64,000 bases of DNA from JAFLCL01 sp039809495 (GTDB taxonomy: Bacteria > Myxococcota_A > Polyangia > Polyangiales > Sandaracinaceae). Of this stretch, positions 1 to 9,607 are shown one piece after another (the stretch's first letter is position 1; each line of letters starts with the position of its first letter). Location: contig JBDHVC010000008.1 in assembly GCA_039809495.1 (NCBI GenBank), forward strand, positions 1-64,000. Reading direction: 5' to 3'. Made by a program: the position numbers and the translations under genes. The notes under the pieces are model-generated. The model saw only the letters and a program-made list of their open reading frames with translations, was not told where the DNA came from and searched no databases.

Positions 1-49
1 CGCGGATCTTTCGCATCGCGACCGACGCTGGCCCAGCAGGCGGCGCAGA

Positions 50-730
50 TCATCCCGGCGTCGCTGAGCGGTCACGCCCGGCCGCGACGAGCGCGTCGAA
101 ACTCGCCGCCAGCGCGAGGAGCTCGGGCGCCTGGACGCGGATCGGGCGCACCGAGAGGCCGCAGCCGCCCGAGAGGGTGACGCCGCCGTCCTCGAGGTGC
201 TCGGCGGCGAGCTCGAGCGCCCGTGCGACGCGCGTGAGCCGCGGCGAGAGCGTGACGAGGGTGTCGCGCAGATCGCCGAGCGTGAGCGCGGGATCGATCG
301 TCGCGACCAGGTCCGGCCCCCCGGGCCGGAGCGCGGGGTGCGGCAGGCTCGCGCTCCGCCAAGCGTCGATCGTCTCGCACGAGTCTCCGCGCCCGAGCCG
401 CTCGAGCAGCCCGTCGTGGCCCCAGAGGATCGAGGTGTCGATCGCGCGGTCGAAGCCGAGCTCCGGCGCGATCGCGGCGATGGCCGGGTCCTCGAGGAGC
501 GTCGCGAGGTCCGTGAGGGCGAAGCCGAGCGCGACGTCCGAGCGGCTCGCGTCGAGAGCGAGCGCGTCCGCGAAGGCGTCGTGCGCCGCGCGTACGTCGC
601 AGCGATCGAGCGCCTGGAGCCCATCGAGCGCGCGCTGATCCACCTCGCTCGGGCAGCCCGCGAGCGCGAGCGCGACGAGCGGCGTCAAGGCGAGCAGCGA
701 GATCCGGGTTCGGGTTCGTTCGACCGACAT
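50..730 (-). CDS. Putative lipoprotein of unknown function
   Basis: Predicted 226-residue secreted lipoprotein. The start is set at the ATG at 730 because a GGAGG lies about 8 bases upstream and the protein then opens with a basic stretch, a hydrophobic core and a lipobox ending LALAGC. A longer frame to 907 has no signal character. The mature part is Asp/Ala/Leu-rich with an early TPR-like segment (an Ala-rich stretch around ALDRCDVRAAHDAFADALAL), so it may bind a partner through helical repeats. No enzymatic motif is seen. It is probably anchored in a cell-envelope membrane. The family was not recognised. Confidence 0.7.
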   Translation of the reverse strand: MSVERTRTRISLLALTPLVALALAGCPSEVDQRALDGLQALDRCDVRAAHDAFADALALDASRSDVALGFALTDLATLLEDPAIAAIAPELGFDRAIDTSILWGHDGLLERLGRGDSCETIDAWRSASLPHPALRPGGPDLVATIDPALTLGDLRDTLVTLSPRLTRVARALELAAEHLEDGGVTLSGGCGLSVRPIRVQAPELLALAASFDALVAAGRDRSATPG

Positions 731-996
731 GCGTCTTCCTCCACGGCGGGGTGAGCCCGAGGGCGAGATGCCCGACGACGGCTCCCGGCGCGCCCGCCAA
801 CGCAAGGGCCGCGCCAGGCCGGAGTCACGCGACGACCGCTTGTTTCGAGCGGCGCCTCGGGGCCTCAGCCTCGGGGCAGGCCCTCGTCGATGAGGTGAAA
901 TCGGCACAGCGTGACGCGGTCACCACCGCGACCGAGCGAGCTTCGCTCACCGTCTTCGGCTCGAGCCTCGCGAGCGCCGCCGAGCGAGACGCGCTG
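731..996. other. Intergenic region with small inverted repeats
   Basis: Non-coding gap between two minus-strand genes. It holds a perfect GTGAC-GCG-GTCAC palindrome at 911-923 and a 6-bp stem (GAGCGA/TCGCTC, 3-base loop) at 934-948. These lie just past the stop of the Cys-rich gene ending at 997, so they may act in termination, though no T-run follows. The promoter of the lipoprotein gene should also be here; no clear -35/-10 was seen. Confidence 0.4.
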
Positions 997-1881
997 TCAG
1001 CACCAAAACGCGAAGTCGCAGACCCACGCGGCGGTGGAATGCGAGAGGTACGCCTCGCAGATCTCCGGCTCGACGTATTGCCCAACGTAGGGCGCGTCCT
1101 CGATATCGCAAACCGCCTCGGGCTGACCCGCGACCCCCATGCAGACGAGGTGCGTCGGACTCGGCCCCTCCACGCACGGGGCCATGCTCGAACACACGCC
1201 GATCGGGTTTGCCTCGCTCACGCCCCAACAGTGTTCGCGAAATTCGATATCACCACACGGGCAATCGATCCCACAGAGGCCCCTTTCTTGAAGCGATCCG
1301 CAGTCCTCCACGCCTCGGATGTGACCGGTCTCGGCGACCGTGTAGTCTGCGTAGAGACAGCCGCTCCGTAGCTCCACGGGCAGCTGCCGTTCGGCGAAGA
1401 GGCACGCCTCCGCAGTCGTGCATCCAGCATGCGTCCGAGGGTCCTCTGCTCGAAAATCGACGCCATACGCTCGACTCGTATCGCCCTGCGTACGATGAAG
1501 GACCTCGCCGTTCGGGCAGAGCCCGATCGAGGCTTCGCGGGACCGCTGCGGGATACAGATCGCGAAAGGGCCGTGTTCGAGCGCGAGCGGTGCCGGCGCG
1601 AAGAAGCCGATGCCCGGGATCGTTCCCGCCGGGCAGACGCAACCTCGCACACGCTCCGAGGGATGCTCCGGCCACTCCGCGACGGACCAGCCCTCGATCT
1701 CGCAGGTCGGTGGAGAGGCGTGATCAGATACCTGTGAGTCTGGCGTCGTACCGACATCGACCCTCGCGTCAGCATCGCCCCGGTCGTGGGTATCAGGACA
1801 TCCAACGCTTCCGATGGCCGCGAGGAGCAGCGAAAGGAGCATCACGCCGGATGACGATCCGCTGACGCGTAACTCGTACAC
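997..1881 (-). CDS. Cys-rich putative lipoprotein, tandem copy A
   Basis: About 294 residues, ending with many paired cysteines typical of secreted, disulfide-stabilised proteins. A hydrophobic stretch followed by GSVGC-PDTHDR suggests a lipoprotein signal. The start is uncertain: GTG at 1881 gives a slightly basic n-region, TTG at 1899 extends it, ATG at 1842 shortens it, and none has a convincing ribosome site. From the PDTHDR motif to the C-terminus it is nearly the same as the product of the upstream gene (1924-2796), so the two are a recent tandem duplication. Last gene of a three-gene minus-strand operon of Cys-rich secreted proteins. No catalytic motif or known family was recognised. 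Confidence 0.65.
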   Translation of the reverse strand: MYELRVSGSSSGVMLLSLLLAAIGSVGCPDTHDRGDADARVDVGTTPDSQVSDHASPPTCEIEGWSVAEWPEHPSERVRGCVCPAGTIPGIGFFAPAPLALEHGPFAICIPQRSREASIGLCPNGEVLHRTQGDTSRAYGVDFRAEDPRTHAGCTTAEACLFAERQLPVELRSGCLYADYTVAETGHIRGVEDCGSLQERGLCGIDCPCGDIEFREHCWGVSEANPIGVCSSMAPCVEGPSPTHLVCMGVAGQPEAVCDIEDAPYVGQYVEPEICEAYLSHSTAAWVCDFAFWC

Positions 1882-2727
1882 TCCAAGGACGTCTTCCAAT
1901 GGCTTCGAGTCGCCTCTTCCCCTTCAGCACCAAACCACGAAGTCGCAGACCCACGCGGCGGTGGAATGCGAGAGGTACGCCTCGCAGATCTCCGGCTCGA
2001 CGTATCGCCCAACGTAGGGTGCGTCCTCGATATCGCAAACAGCCTCAGGCTGACCCGCGACCGCCATGCAGACGAGCCCCCCCGGGCTCGGTCCCTCCGC
2101 GCAGGGTACCATGCTCGCGCACAAACCAACGGGGTTCACCTCGCTCACGCCCCAACATCGATCGCGAGTGTCGGCATCACCACACGGGCAATCGATCCCA
2201 CAGAGGTTCTCTTCTTGGAGAGCTGCGCAGTCATCGACGCGCCTGATGGTTGCCGTCTCGGCGATCGTGTAGTCAGAGTAGAGGCATCCACCTCGCAGAG
2301 CCTCGGGCAGCTGACGTTCAGCGAAGAGGCACGCCTCTGCGGTTGTGCATCCGTCATGCGTCCGAGGGTCCTCTGCTCGAAAATCGACGCCATACGCTCG
2401 ACTCGTATCGCCCTGCGTACGATGAAGAACCTCGCCGTTCGGGCAAAGCCCGATCGACCATACGGCAGATCGCCGCGGGATACAGATCGCGAAAGGGCCG
2501 TGTTCGAGCGCGAGCGGTGCCGGCGCGAAGAAACCGATGCCCGGGATCGTACCCTCCGGGCAGACGCAACCTCGCACACGCTCCGAGGGATGCTCCGGCC
2601 ACTCCGCGACGGACCAACCCTCGATCTCGCAGGGCGGTGGAGAGGCGTGATCGGGTACCTGTGAGTCCACCGTCGTGCCGACCTCGACCATCGCGCCGGC
2701 ATCGCTCCGGTCGTGCGTATCAGGGCA
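997..2727. repeat. Tandem gene duplication, two units at offset 927
   Basis: Unit A is roughly 997-1800 and unit B roughly 1924-2727. The offset between matching bases is 927 at both ends, so there is no net insertion or deletion between copies. Long stretches are base-for-base the same, for example around 1430-1500 and 2357-2427. The divergence lies mainly in the signal-peptide coding ends. This is a direct duplication of a complete gene. Confidence 0.85.
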
Positions 2728-2796
2728 CCCTCCGATCTCGATGGCTGTGAACAGCATGATGACGCACAGACTCGTCGTATGGGATTGCGCCTTCAC
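1924..2796 (-). CDS. Cys-rich putative lipoprotein, tandem copy B
   Basis: 290 residues with a GTG start whose GTGA overlaps the TGA stop of the gene before it, so translation is probably coupled. The N-terminus is a signal-like hydrophobic stretch ending IEIGGC, consistent with lipidation. The mature domain carries conserved segments such as CEIEGWSVAEWPEHPSERVR and a Cys-rich C-terminus ending VCDFVVWC. It is a close paralogue of the next gene downstream (997-1881). Likely an exported surface or periplasmic protein. Function not recognised. Confidence 0.75.
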   Translation of the reverse strand: MKAQSHTTSLCVIMLFTAIEIGGCPDTHDRSDAGAMVEVGTTVDSQVPDHASPPPCEIEGWSVAEWPEHPSERVRGCVCPEGTIPGIGFFAPAPLALEHGPFAICIPRRSAVWSIGLCPNGEVLHRTQGDTSRAYGVDFRAEDPRTHDGCTTAEACLFAERQLPEALRGGCLYSDYTIAETATIRRVDDCAALQEENLCGIDCPCGDADTRDRCWGVSEVNPVGLCASMVPCAEGPSPGGLVCMAVAGQPEAVCDIEDAPYVGRYVEPEICEAYLSHSTAAWVCDFVVWC

Positions 2797-4394
2797 GGAA
2801 CGACAGCCCCCTCATAAGAGCCAAGCAGCCCCGCAGCCGTCACACCAATAAACTCTACCGGAGGGTCGCTGCGACATACGCGCGCGAGTCGGATGGGCAC
2901 CAATCGCCCGTCCGACGCCGAAAACGTCCGATACGTCGCATCGCTTGCATCTTCCGCCAGCACGATCTCGAGCCCCGTCGGCATCGTTTCGATGCGATCG
3001 ATCTCGGCGTTCCAGTAGCATACGGGCTCGGAATCCACGCACACGCCAACGGGTAGGCAGTGTACGGGCTCGGGTGGCTGATGGAGATTGCAGTCCACAT
3101 CTCGATTGCACAGAGCCCCGCTCAACTCGCCACCACAACGATTTCGAGCATCACAGGTACGAAGCGAGCGAGATAGCCCGCAATCACTGTTCTGGTGGCA
3201 GATCGTACTCGTTCGGCGAGCTTCACAGGTTGCACGAATGTCCTGAGAATCGGGATCGCCAATCAGAAACGCTCGGCATTCTTGATCAGCCGTCCATCCC
3301 GGGCGAGGCGTCGCACAGCCCGAGCTGTCGAAGAGTGCTCCCGCTCGGCTCTCGCAGGTGCCCGGGATCCTCGAACCTGGCAGCGCGAACTCTCGCTGCC
3401 AGGCGGAAGACGCCAACGCCTCGTTGATCGCCGATGACACGGTGTCACGCACGCGGTCGCGCAGGATGCCCTCCATCCAGCCAGCTTCGGCGGGGACAGC
3501 GCAGGCGAGCAGCTCGTGCGACCGGCCCGGCCCCATCGCGAAATCGAAGGAGGCGATGGTGAACGTCGGATCCCGATGCCCGCCGCCGACGTCCCTCGTA
3601 CCGAATCGGCCGCAGACGTGCGCTTCCATCTGATCGTATACGCACCCGACGAAGTACGGGAAAGGGAAGAAGCAGCTTGCCGTCGTCTCGAACTTCAGCG
3701 GCAATTCGACGCAGAATCGGTCATCCGTGCGCGTCGGTGTCGAGCTTCTCGTGCCGAGCTCGACCGACCAACGACCTCCTGAGCGGCCCACGAGAGCGAC
3801 GGTCATCGCGCAGGATTCGAGGGGAGGAATCGGTGGCGAAGGGAAGGGGGCCGGGAGGTGAAAACCGCTCTGGCTGGCCTCTCGAAGAAGCCGATCGGCG
3901 ATGCCGCATCCATCGGAAGAGGTCCAAGCTGCCTGCTGAGAGCAGAGCCCGACGTCGACCGAACGGATCGTCCGAGCCGGAAAATCCAAGCTCGGGGTGA
4001 CGAGGCCCACGAGAGGGACGCCGCCGACGGACTGGGTGCCCCAGTCATAGATGGCGAAGCGTCCCGTCGAGATGCGGCCACCTCCCACGGGCAGCGCTTC
4101 CTCGAAGACCACGAGCCGAGAGAAGTCATCCCCATACCAGGACAAGGCTTCGTGGGGTGGATCCGAGAAAACGCCTGGCTCGTAGAACAGCGATCGCCCG
4201 ACCGAGTGGGTGGTCGTCGAGGTCCGATCGAACCGGAGCGTGCCCCCAATGTCCTCGTCGATGCCCTCGACGCGGCGCGGATTCATTCCACACGCGCCGT
4301 CACTCCTCCGCGCTCCGAGCACGAGCGTCGCCATCGCGAAGACGGTGACGATCGCGACCCCTCGAGAGATGAACCGCTTGTACGCATTCATCAT
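2793..4394 (-). CDS. Secreted Cys-rich protein, first gene of operon
   Basis: About 533 residues from the ATG at 4394 (a second ATG follows at 4391). It opens with a basic n-region (NAYKRFISR) and a hydrophobic core, consistent with Sec export or an N-terminal anchor. A longer in-frame extension to 4532 lacks signal character. The C-terminal third has many cysteines in short spacing (CDARNRCGG, CNRDVDC) resembling small disulfide modules. It is followed by two Cys-rich lipoprotein paralogues with GTGA overlap, so the three are probably co-expressed envelope proteins. No enzyme family was recognised. Base composition looks less GC-rich here than in the rest of the window. Confidence 0.7.
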   Translation of the reverse strand: MMNAYKRFISRGVAIVTVFAMATLVLGARRSDGACGMNPRRVEGIDEDIGGTLRFDRTSTTTHSVGRSLFYEPGVFSDPPHEALSWYGDDFSRLVVFEEALPVGGGRISTGRFAIYDWGTQSVGGVPLVGLVTPSLDFPARTIRSVDVGLCSQQAAWTSSDGCGIADRLLREASQSGFHLPAPFPSPPIPPLESCAMTVALVGRSGGRWSVELGTRSSTPTRTDDRFCVELPLKFETTASCFFPFPYFVGCVYDQMEAHVCGRFGTRDVGGGHRDPTFTIASFDFAMGPGRSHELLACAVPAEAGWMEGILRDRVRDTVSSAINEALASSAWQREFALPGSRIPGTCESRAGALFDSSGCATPRPGWTADQECRAFLIGDPDSQDIRATCEARRTSTICHQNSDCGLSRSLRTCDARNRCGGELSGALCNRDVDCNLHQPPEPVHCLPVGVCVDSEPVCYWNAEIDRIETMPTGLEIVLAEDASDATYRTFSASDGRLVPIRLARVCRSDPPVEFIGVTAAGLLGSYEGAVVP

Positions 4395-4521
4395 CGACAA
4401 CCCGAAAGGAAGGATGACGACATCCTGAGCGGGCGTCAACGACGACGAGGGGCTGTCGCAGTTGCTGTGAATCGCAAGGTTCCATTGCGGAAACGGGGAT
4501 GACCGATGGGCACGATTCACG

Positions 4522-4548
4522 GCACGAATCAAGGCAACGGATTCGTGC
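4522..4548. repeat. Hairpin, GCACGAATC/GATTCGTGC arms
   Basis: Perfect 9-bp inverted repeat with a 9-base loop, in the gap between the Cys-rich operon start (4394) and the DHH-like gene stop (4616). The same arms and a similar loop recur at 53025-53055. It could terminate the DHH-like gene transcript, but there is no T-run. Confidence 0.6.
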
Positions 4549-4615
4549 TGTCACACGAAGGTCCGAGGGATCCGCTCGTCACGCACCACCGCACCGCGAG
4601 CGTGCTCGCGGCGCG

Positions 4616-5515
4616 TCACGAAAAGAGCGCCGCGCGCACGATCGCGACGACCTCGAGCGGCGCGAGGCGTGAGCCGTAGTTCCAGGGCGAGCCGAAGACC
4701 GTCGCGCGGCCGCCCCAGTTCTCGGTGCCGGGGCCCGGCGAGGGCACGAGGCAGGGCGGGCCGTGCGCATGCTCGGCGCGCGCGAGCGCCTCGAGCGCGG
4801 GGGAGAGGTCGCGCGGGGCCCGGTCGACGTGGGGGTTCACGCCGACGGTGTAGCGAGCGCCGTGGCGGCTGTGCTCGGCGACGGTGACGGCGACGGGGCA
4901 ACGGTGCTGCGCGTAGAGCTCGAGCGGCTCGACGGGCGCGCCGAGGCCGCGGAGCTCGACGAGCGCGACGGGGCCGTGCTCGTGGAGGCGGCCGAGCGCG
5001 CGCAGGTCCGGCGCGGCGGCGCGCGAGGGCTCGAGGTAGGGGAGCGGCTCGCCGCGCGCGAGCGCCCCCTCGAGCTCGCGGACGAGCTCCGCGAAGAAGC
5101 GACCGCTCTCGCTCCGCGTGCCGCGGAGGAGCTGCCTCACGCAGTATTCGTGGAGACCGCGGCCAAGCCGATCGAGCTCGCCCTCGACCCCCGGCGCTTT
5201 GCGCAGGTGGTCGCACCAGTACGAGGCGGAGCGCAGGATCGCGAGCGAGCGAGCGTCGATCGCGCCGAGCCCGCCGCGAAGGAGCACGGCCGCGCCGACG
5301 ATCGCGTCGGTGTCGGCGAGGGTCGTGCCGAGGCCGTCGAGGCCCTCGAGCGAGACGCGCTCGGGGAGGGAGTCGAGGCTGACGGGCTCGCCGCTCACGT
5401 GGTGATCCCACGTCAGCACCGCGCCAGGCACCGAGCCGTCGACGCTCGCGTAGCGGCGCACGCCGGGCGGGACGTCGGCCTCGCGGGTCGCGACGAAGAG
5501 GACGAGCGGAGACAT
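4616..5515 (-). CDS. DHH-like phosphoesterase family protein, tentative
   Basis: 299 residues from the ATG at 5515. An N-terminal alpha/beta segment carries TWDHHVSG, with Asp-His-His at residues 37-39, followed by an Asp-containing TLADTDAIVGAA stretch. The C-terminal part (ENWGGRATVFGSP) could stand for a DHHA1-like substrate domain. DHH proteins hydrolyse phosphodiester or phosphoanhydride bonds with Mn2+, but the full set of metal ligands could not be confirmed, so activity is uncertain. Its ATG overlaps the CATG shared with the long plus-strand frame; the true divergent gene probably starts near 5706. Cytosolic, no signal peptide. Confidence 0.5.
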   Translation of the reverse strand: MSPLVLFVATREADVPPGVRRYASVDGSVPGAVLTWDHHVSGEPVSLDSLPERVSLEGLDGLGTTLADTDAIVGAAVLLRGGLGAIDARSLAILRSASYWCDHLRKAPGVEGELDRLGRGLHEYCVRQLLRGTRSESGRFFAELVRELEGALARGEPLPYLEPSRAAAPDLRALGRLHEHGPVALVELRGLGAPVEPLELYAQHRCPVAVTVAEHSRHGARYTVGVNPHVDRAPRDLSPALEALARAEHAHGPPCLVPSPGPGTENWGGRATVFGSPWNYGSRLAPLEVVAIVRAALFS

Positions 5516-5705
5516 GGTCCGCGCAGACTGCGCCACGGAGGGCGGCTGCGCGCAAGCCCGCGCGTCGCGCCCGCGGTTTCTGTCGCTTCCTCGAGGCGGA
5601 TGTGACAATCCCCGGAACACGCCGGGGCCCTCGTCTGTCTGGCCCCTCGAGGTCATCGACCGGCCCCATCACACGCCGAACCGACGGCGCGCTCGGAGAC
5701 TCCCC

Positions 5706-8700
5706 TTGCAGCGACCCCTCCCCTCGCGTTCGCGCTCGCCTCGCGATCGCTCCCTCCGCTGGCTCCTCTCCCTCGTCGCGCTCGCGCTGACGCTCTCCCT
5801 CGGGACCGCGCCCGAGCGCGCCTCGAGCCAAGCGCGCCCGCGGGCGAGCACCGCCAGCGCGACGAGCCCCACCGCGAGCCCCAGCGCGTCGAACCCCAGC
5901 GCGTCGAGCCCCAGCGCGAGGCCCTTCGAGGACGAGCTGGCGAGCCGCGTCGCCGAGATCGGTCGGCGCGGCAGGAGCGCGCGGGCCATCGTGCCGCTCC
6001 TCCAGCTCTGGCGGAGCTACCCGTCGGTCGATCCGGCGCGCACGCGCGCGAGCCTCGAGGCCCTCTCGCGCGACCGACGCCTCAGCCCGGCGGTGCGGAT
6101 GTACGCGGGCCAGCTCCTCGCGCGCACCGTGCTGCGGGTGGGGGACGTCGCCGCCTCGCGGCGCGCCTTCGACGAGCTCGGCTACATCCGCGACTGGCGC
6201 GTCATCGGCCCCTTCGACAACGAAGGGAAGCAGGGCTTCGCGCGGGTCTTCGAGCCCGAGCGCCTGCGCATGGCGCCCTACGATCTCGACGCGCGCTACG
6301 AGGGCCGCGAGCGCCCCGTCGGCTGGCGCACGTACCCCGACATCGGCCACTACGGCTACGTCAGCTTCGACGCCATCGAGCGGCCCGACACGAACGTCTG
6401 CGGCTACGCCGAGACCTTCGTCACGAGCGCGCGCGTGCAGCCGCTCACGCTCTGGCTCGGCGGCGGCGGCGCGATCGCGGCGTGGTGGAACGGGGAGGAG
6501 GTGCTCCGCGACGACCACTACCGCCAGCCCAACCCCGATCGCTTCGTCGTCGCGGTCGGCGCGCACCAGGGGCCGAACCGCCTGCTCGTGAAGGCGTGCG
6601 TCACCGACTCGACCTGGGGCATCTTCGCGCGGATCGGCTCGGCCACCGGCGAGGCGGCGACGGGGGTGAGCTTCAGCGCCACGGCGGAGGTCGCGGCCGT
6701 GCAGCCCGGGCAGGGCGTCGCGCGGCTGCCCGCCGCGCCGATGGCCCCGCTCCGCGAGCTCGAGGCCGCCGCGAGCGGCGAGCGACCGAGCGCGCAGGCG
6801 CTCGAGGATCTCGCGCGCTTCCTCAGCATGACGGGCGCCGACGACCCCGCCGAGCAGCGCGCCAAGCAGCTCGCCGAGCGGGCCGCCGAGGCCGAGCCGA
6901 GCGCCGCGCGGTGGCTCTTCGCCGCCGAGCTCGCGACGTCACGGGCCGACGCGGGCCGCTTCCTCGATCGCGCCTTCGCGCTCGCGCCGCGCGATCCCGA
7001 CGTCCTGCTCGCGCGCGCCCACTTCACCTACGGCGGCCCGAACCCGAGCGACGCCGTCGCGGCGCTCGAGCGGGTCGAGGACCGCGGCACCGCCGGCCTG
7101 CTCGCCGCGCAGCTGCGCGCCGACGCGCTCCAGAGCCTGGGCCTCCCCGAGGCCGCGCGCACCGTCCTCGAGCGGGCGCGCGCGCGCACGCCCGCGGCGC
7201 CCGGCTGGATCGCCGCGAGCGCCCACGCGGCGAGCGACGCCGAGCGACGCGACGAGGCGATGACGCTCTTTCGCCAGGCGCTCGACGCGCGCTACGACGA
7301 CCAGGGCACGCGCGAGATCCTGATCGGCGACGCCATCGCGCGGGGCGAGCGGACGAGCGCGGCGCGTGAGATCGAGATCTACCGGGCCCTCTCGAACGAC
7401 ACGGTCGGGCGCCTTCTGCGCGTCGCCTCCTGGTACGAGGCGCTCGATCAGGACGACGAGGCGATGGCGAGCTACCGCGCGGCGATCGAGCTCGCGCCGG
7501 AGGACGGCGACGCGCACGTCGCGTACGGGCGCGCGCTCCTGCGCGCCGGGCAGGACGATCTGGCGATGGCGTCGCTCGAGGAGGCGCTGCGCCTGCGCCC
7601 GCAGGACGCCGAGACGCGCGAGCTGCTCGAGCACCTCGCGCCCGCCGAGCGCCCCGACGAGGCCTACGCCGTCGCCGCGGACGAGCTGCTCGCGCGCGTC
7701 TCCGAGGAGCGGGGCTACCCCTACCGCGTCCTCGAGGACCTCACCGTCAACACGGTCTTCGACAGCGGGCTCAGCACCCAATTCCACCAGTACGCCGCTC
7801 AGGTCGTGGACGCCGAGGGCGGCCGCTCGCTCCGCACCTTCCCGATCACCTTCGATCCCGACGTGCAGCGGGTCACGATCCGCGCCGCGCGCGTCTACCG
7901 AGAGGGGCGCCAGCTCGAGGCCGCGTCGAGCTACGAGCAGCCCCTCGGCGAGCCCTGGTACCGCATCTACTACGACACGCGCGCGCTCGTCGTCGTCTTC
8001 CCCGATCTCCAGCCCGGCGACGTCGTCGAGCTCCGCTACCGCATCGACGACGTGGCCGAGCGCAACGTGTTCCACGACTACTACGGCGACCTCCACTTCT
8101 TCCAGAGCGGGACGCCGATCGCGCGGATCGACTACGTGCTCATCACCCCGGCCTCGCGGCGCTTCTACTTCAACACGCCGCGCATGGCCTCGCTCCAGCA
8201 CGAGACGGCGGAGGAGGGCACGCGGCGCATCGAGCGCTACTTCGCCCGCGACGTGCCCGCGCTCCGCACGGAGGACGGCATGCCCGGCGCGACCGAGACG
8301 CGCCCCTACCTCCACGTCTCGACCTACGAGAGCTGGCGGGACGTCGGGCGCTGGTGGTGGGGCCTCGTCCACGACCAGCTCTACGCCGACGACTCGCTCC
8401 GGCGCACGGTGCGCGAGCTCGTCCAGGGCGCGCCCGACACGCGCACGAAGGTGCAGCGCATCTACCGCTGGGTCATCGACCACACGCGCTACGTCGGCCT
8501 CGAATTCGGCATCCACGGCTTCTTGCCGTACCGCGTGCCGCAGATCGTCGAGCGCGGCTTCGGCGACTGCAAGGACAAGGCGTCGCTCCTCTACACGATG
8601 CTCACCGAGGCGGGGATCGACGCGCGGCTCGTGCTCGTGCGGACGCGGCGCAACGGCGCGCTCACCGATCTCCCCGCCTCGCTCTCCGTCTTCGATCACG

Positions 8701-9548
8701 CGATCGCCTACGTGCCGGAGCTCGACCTCTACCTCGACGGAACGGCCGAATTCAGCGGATCCACGGAATTCCCGCAGATGGATCAGGGCGTGACGGTGCT
8801 CGTCGTCGGGCCGAACGACGCGGAGCTGCGCCGCTCGCCGGTCATGCCGCCCGAGCACAACGCGCGCGAGCGCCGCATCGCCGTCGAGCTCGCGGGCGAT
8901 GGCTCGGCGCGCCTCGACGTGGACGAGGTCGTCCGCGGCCACGAGGCGCCCGGCTGGCGCAGCCGCTACCAGGCCGAGGCCACGCGGCGCGATCGCTTCG
9001 AGCAGGCGATGCGCAACACCTTCCCCGGCATCGAGGTGCAGTCGGTCGAGATGACCGGCCTCACCGACTACGAGGTGCCGGTGACGGCCCACTACCGCGC
9101 GAGCGTCCCGCAATTCGCGGTGCGCGACGCGGACGGCCTGCGCGTGCCGATGACGGTGCTCGGCGACCTCCTGCGCGCCCTGGCGCGCACCGAGACGCGC
9201 GAGCACGCGCTCGATCTCGGCGCGACGAGCCGCTACGTCGAACACCGGACCCTCCGCATCCCCGCCGGCTACCAGCTCGACGCCACGCCGAGCGGCGGCC
9301 ACGTCGAGAGCCCCTTCGGCGTCTTCGACATGACGATCGGCCGCGAGGGCGCCGAGGTGACGATCGACACCTCGCTCACGCTCTCGCGCGATCGGATCGA
9401 GGCGAGCGAGTACCCAGCCTTCCGCGCGTTCATCCAGCAGGCGGACACCGCGCTGCGTCAGCGGCTCGCGCTCGTTCGAGCCTCGATCCCATCGAGCAGC
9501 GGCGTCGTGCCGAGATCCGGCGTGAGCGCCCGCGGGGTGACGCCGTGA
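5706..9548 (+). CDS. DUF3857/transglutaminase-like TPR protein, exported
   Basis: About 1280 residues if translation begins at TTG 5706, chosen because GGAG lies 7 bases upstream and a Sec-type signal (WLLSLVALALTLSLG) follows at once. The frame is open further upstream but with no signal. Order: signal, low-complexity Ser/Ala/Pro linker, an alpha/beta region, TPR-like helices in the middle, a DUF3857 domain (YPYRVLEDLTVNTVF onward), then a transglutaminase-like domain. Its triad looks intact: Cys about 955 in GFGDCKDK, His about 998 in VFDHAIAYV, Asp about 1011 in YLDGT. The family is known for protein cross-linking or proteolysis, but the substrate of DUF3857 proteins is not established. 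The next gene is a diverged paralogue, 59 bases downstream. Confidence 0.8.
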   Translation: MQRPLPSRSRSPRDRSLRWLLSLVALALTLSLGTAPERASSQARPRASTASATSPTASPSASNPSASSPSARPFEDELASRVAEIGRRGRSARAIVPLLQLWRSYPSVDPARTRASLEALSRDRRLSPAVRMYAGQLLARTVLRVGDVAASRRAFDELGYIRDWRVIGPFDNEGKQGFARVFEPERLRMAPYDLDARYEGRERPVGWRTYPDIGHYGYVSFDAIERPDTNVCGYAETFVTSARVQPLTLWLGGGGAIAAWWNGEEVLRDDHYRQPNPDRFVVAVGAHQGPNRLLVKACVTDSTWGIFARIGSATGEAATGVSFSATAEVAAVQPGQGVARLPAAPMAPLRELEAAASGERPSAQALEDLARFLSMTGADDPAEQRAKQLAERAAEAEPSAARWLFAAELATSRADAGRFLDRAFALAPRDPDVLLARAHFTYGGPNPSDAVAALERVEDRGTAGLLAAQLRADALQSLGLPEAARTVLERARARTPAAPGWIAASAHAASDAERRDEAMTLFRQALDARYDDQGTREILIGDAIARGERTSAAREIEIYRALSNDTVGRLLRVASWYEALDQDDEAMASYRAAIELAPEDGDAHVAYGRALLRAGQDDLAMASLEEALRLRPQDAETRELLEHLAPAERPDEAYAVAADELLARVSEERGYPYRVLEDLTVNTVFDSGLSTQFHQYAAQVVDAEGGRSLRTFPITFDPDVQRVTIRAARVYREGRQLEAASSYEQPLGEPWYRIYYDTRALVVVFPDLQPGDVVELRYRIDDVAERNVFHDYYGDLHFFQSGTPIARIDYVLITPASRRFYFNTPRMASLQHETAEEGTRRIERYFARDVPALRTEDGMPGATETRPYLHVSTYESWRDVGRWWWGLVHDQLYADDSLRRTVRELVQGAPDTRTKVQRIYRWVIDHTRYVGLEFGIHGFLPYRVPQIVERGFGDCKDKASLLYTMLTEAGIDARLVLVRTRRNGALTDLPASLSVFDHAIAYVPELDLYLDGTAEFSGSTEFPQMDQGVTVLVVGPNDAELRRSPVMPPEHNARERRIAVELAGDGSARLDVDEVVRGHEAPGWRSRYQAEATRRDRFEQAMRNTFPGIEVQSVEMTGLTDYEVPVTAHYRASVPQFAVRDADGLRVPMTVLGDLLRALARTETREHALDLGATSRYVEHRTLRIPAGYQLDATPSGGHVESPFGVFDMTIGREGAEVTIDTSLTLSRDRIEASEYPAFRAFIQQADTALRQRLALVRASIPSSSGVVPRSGVSARGVTP

Positions 9549-9607
9549 CGCGCGCGCTCCTCTCCTCGCCGATCTCCCTCCCCCGGTTCTCCGAAGGCCA
9601 TCGCACC

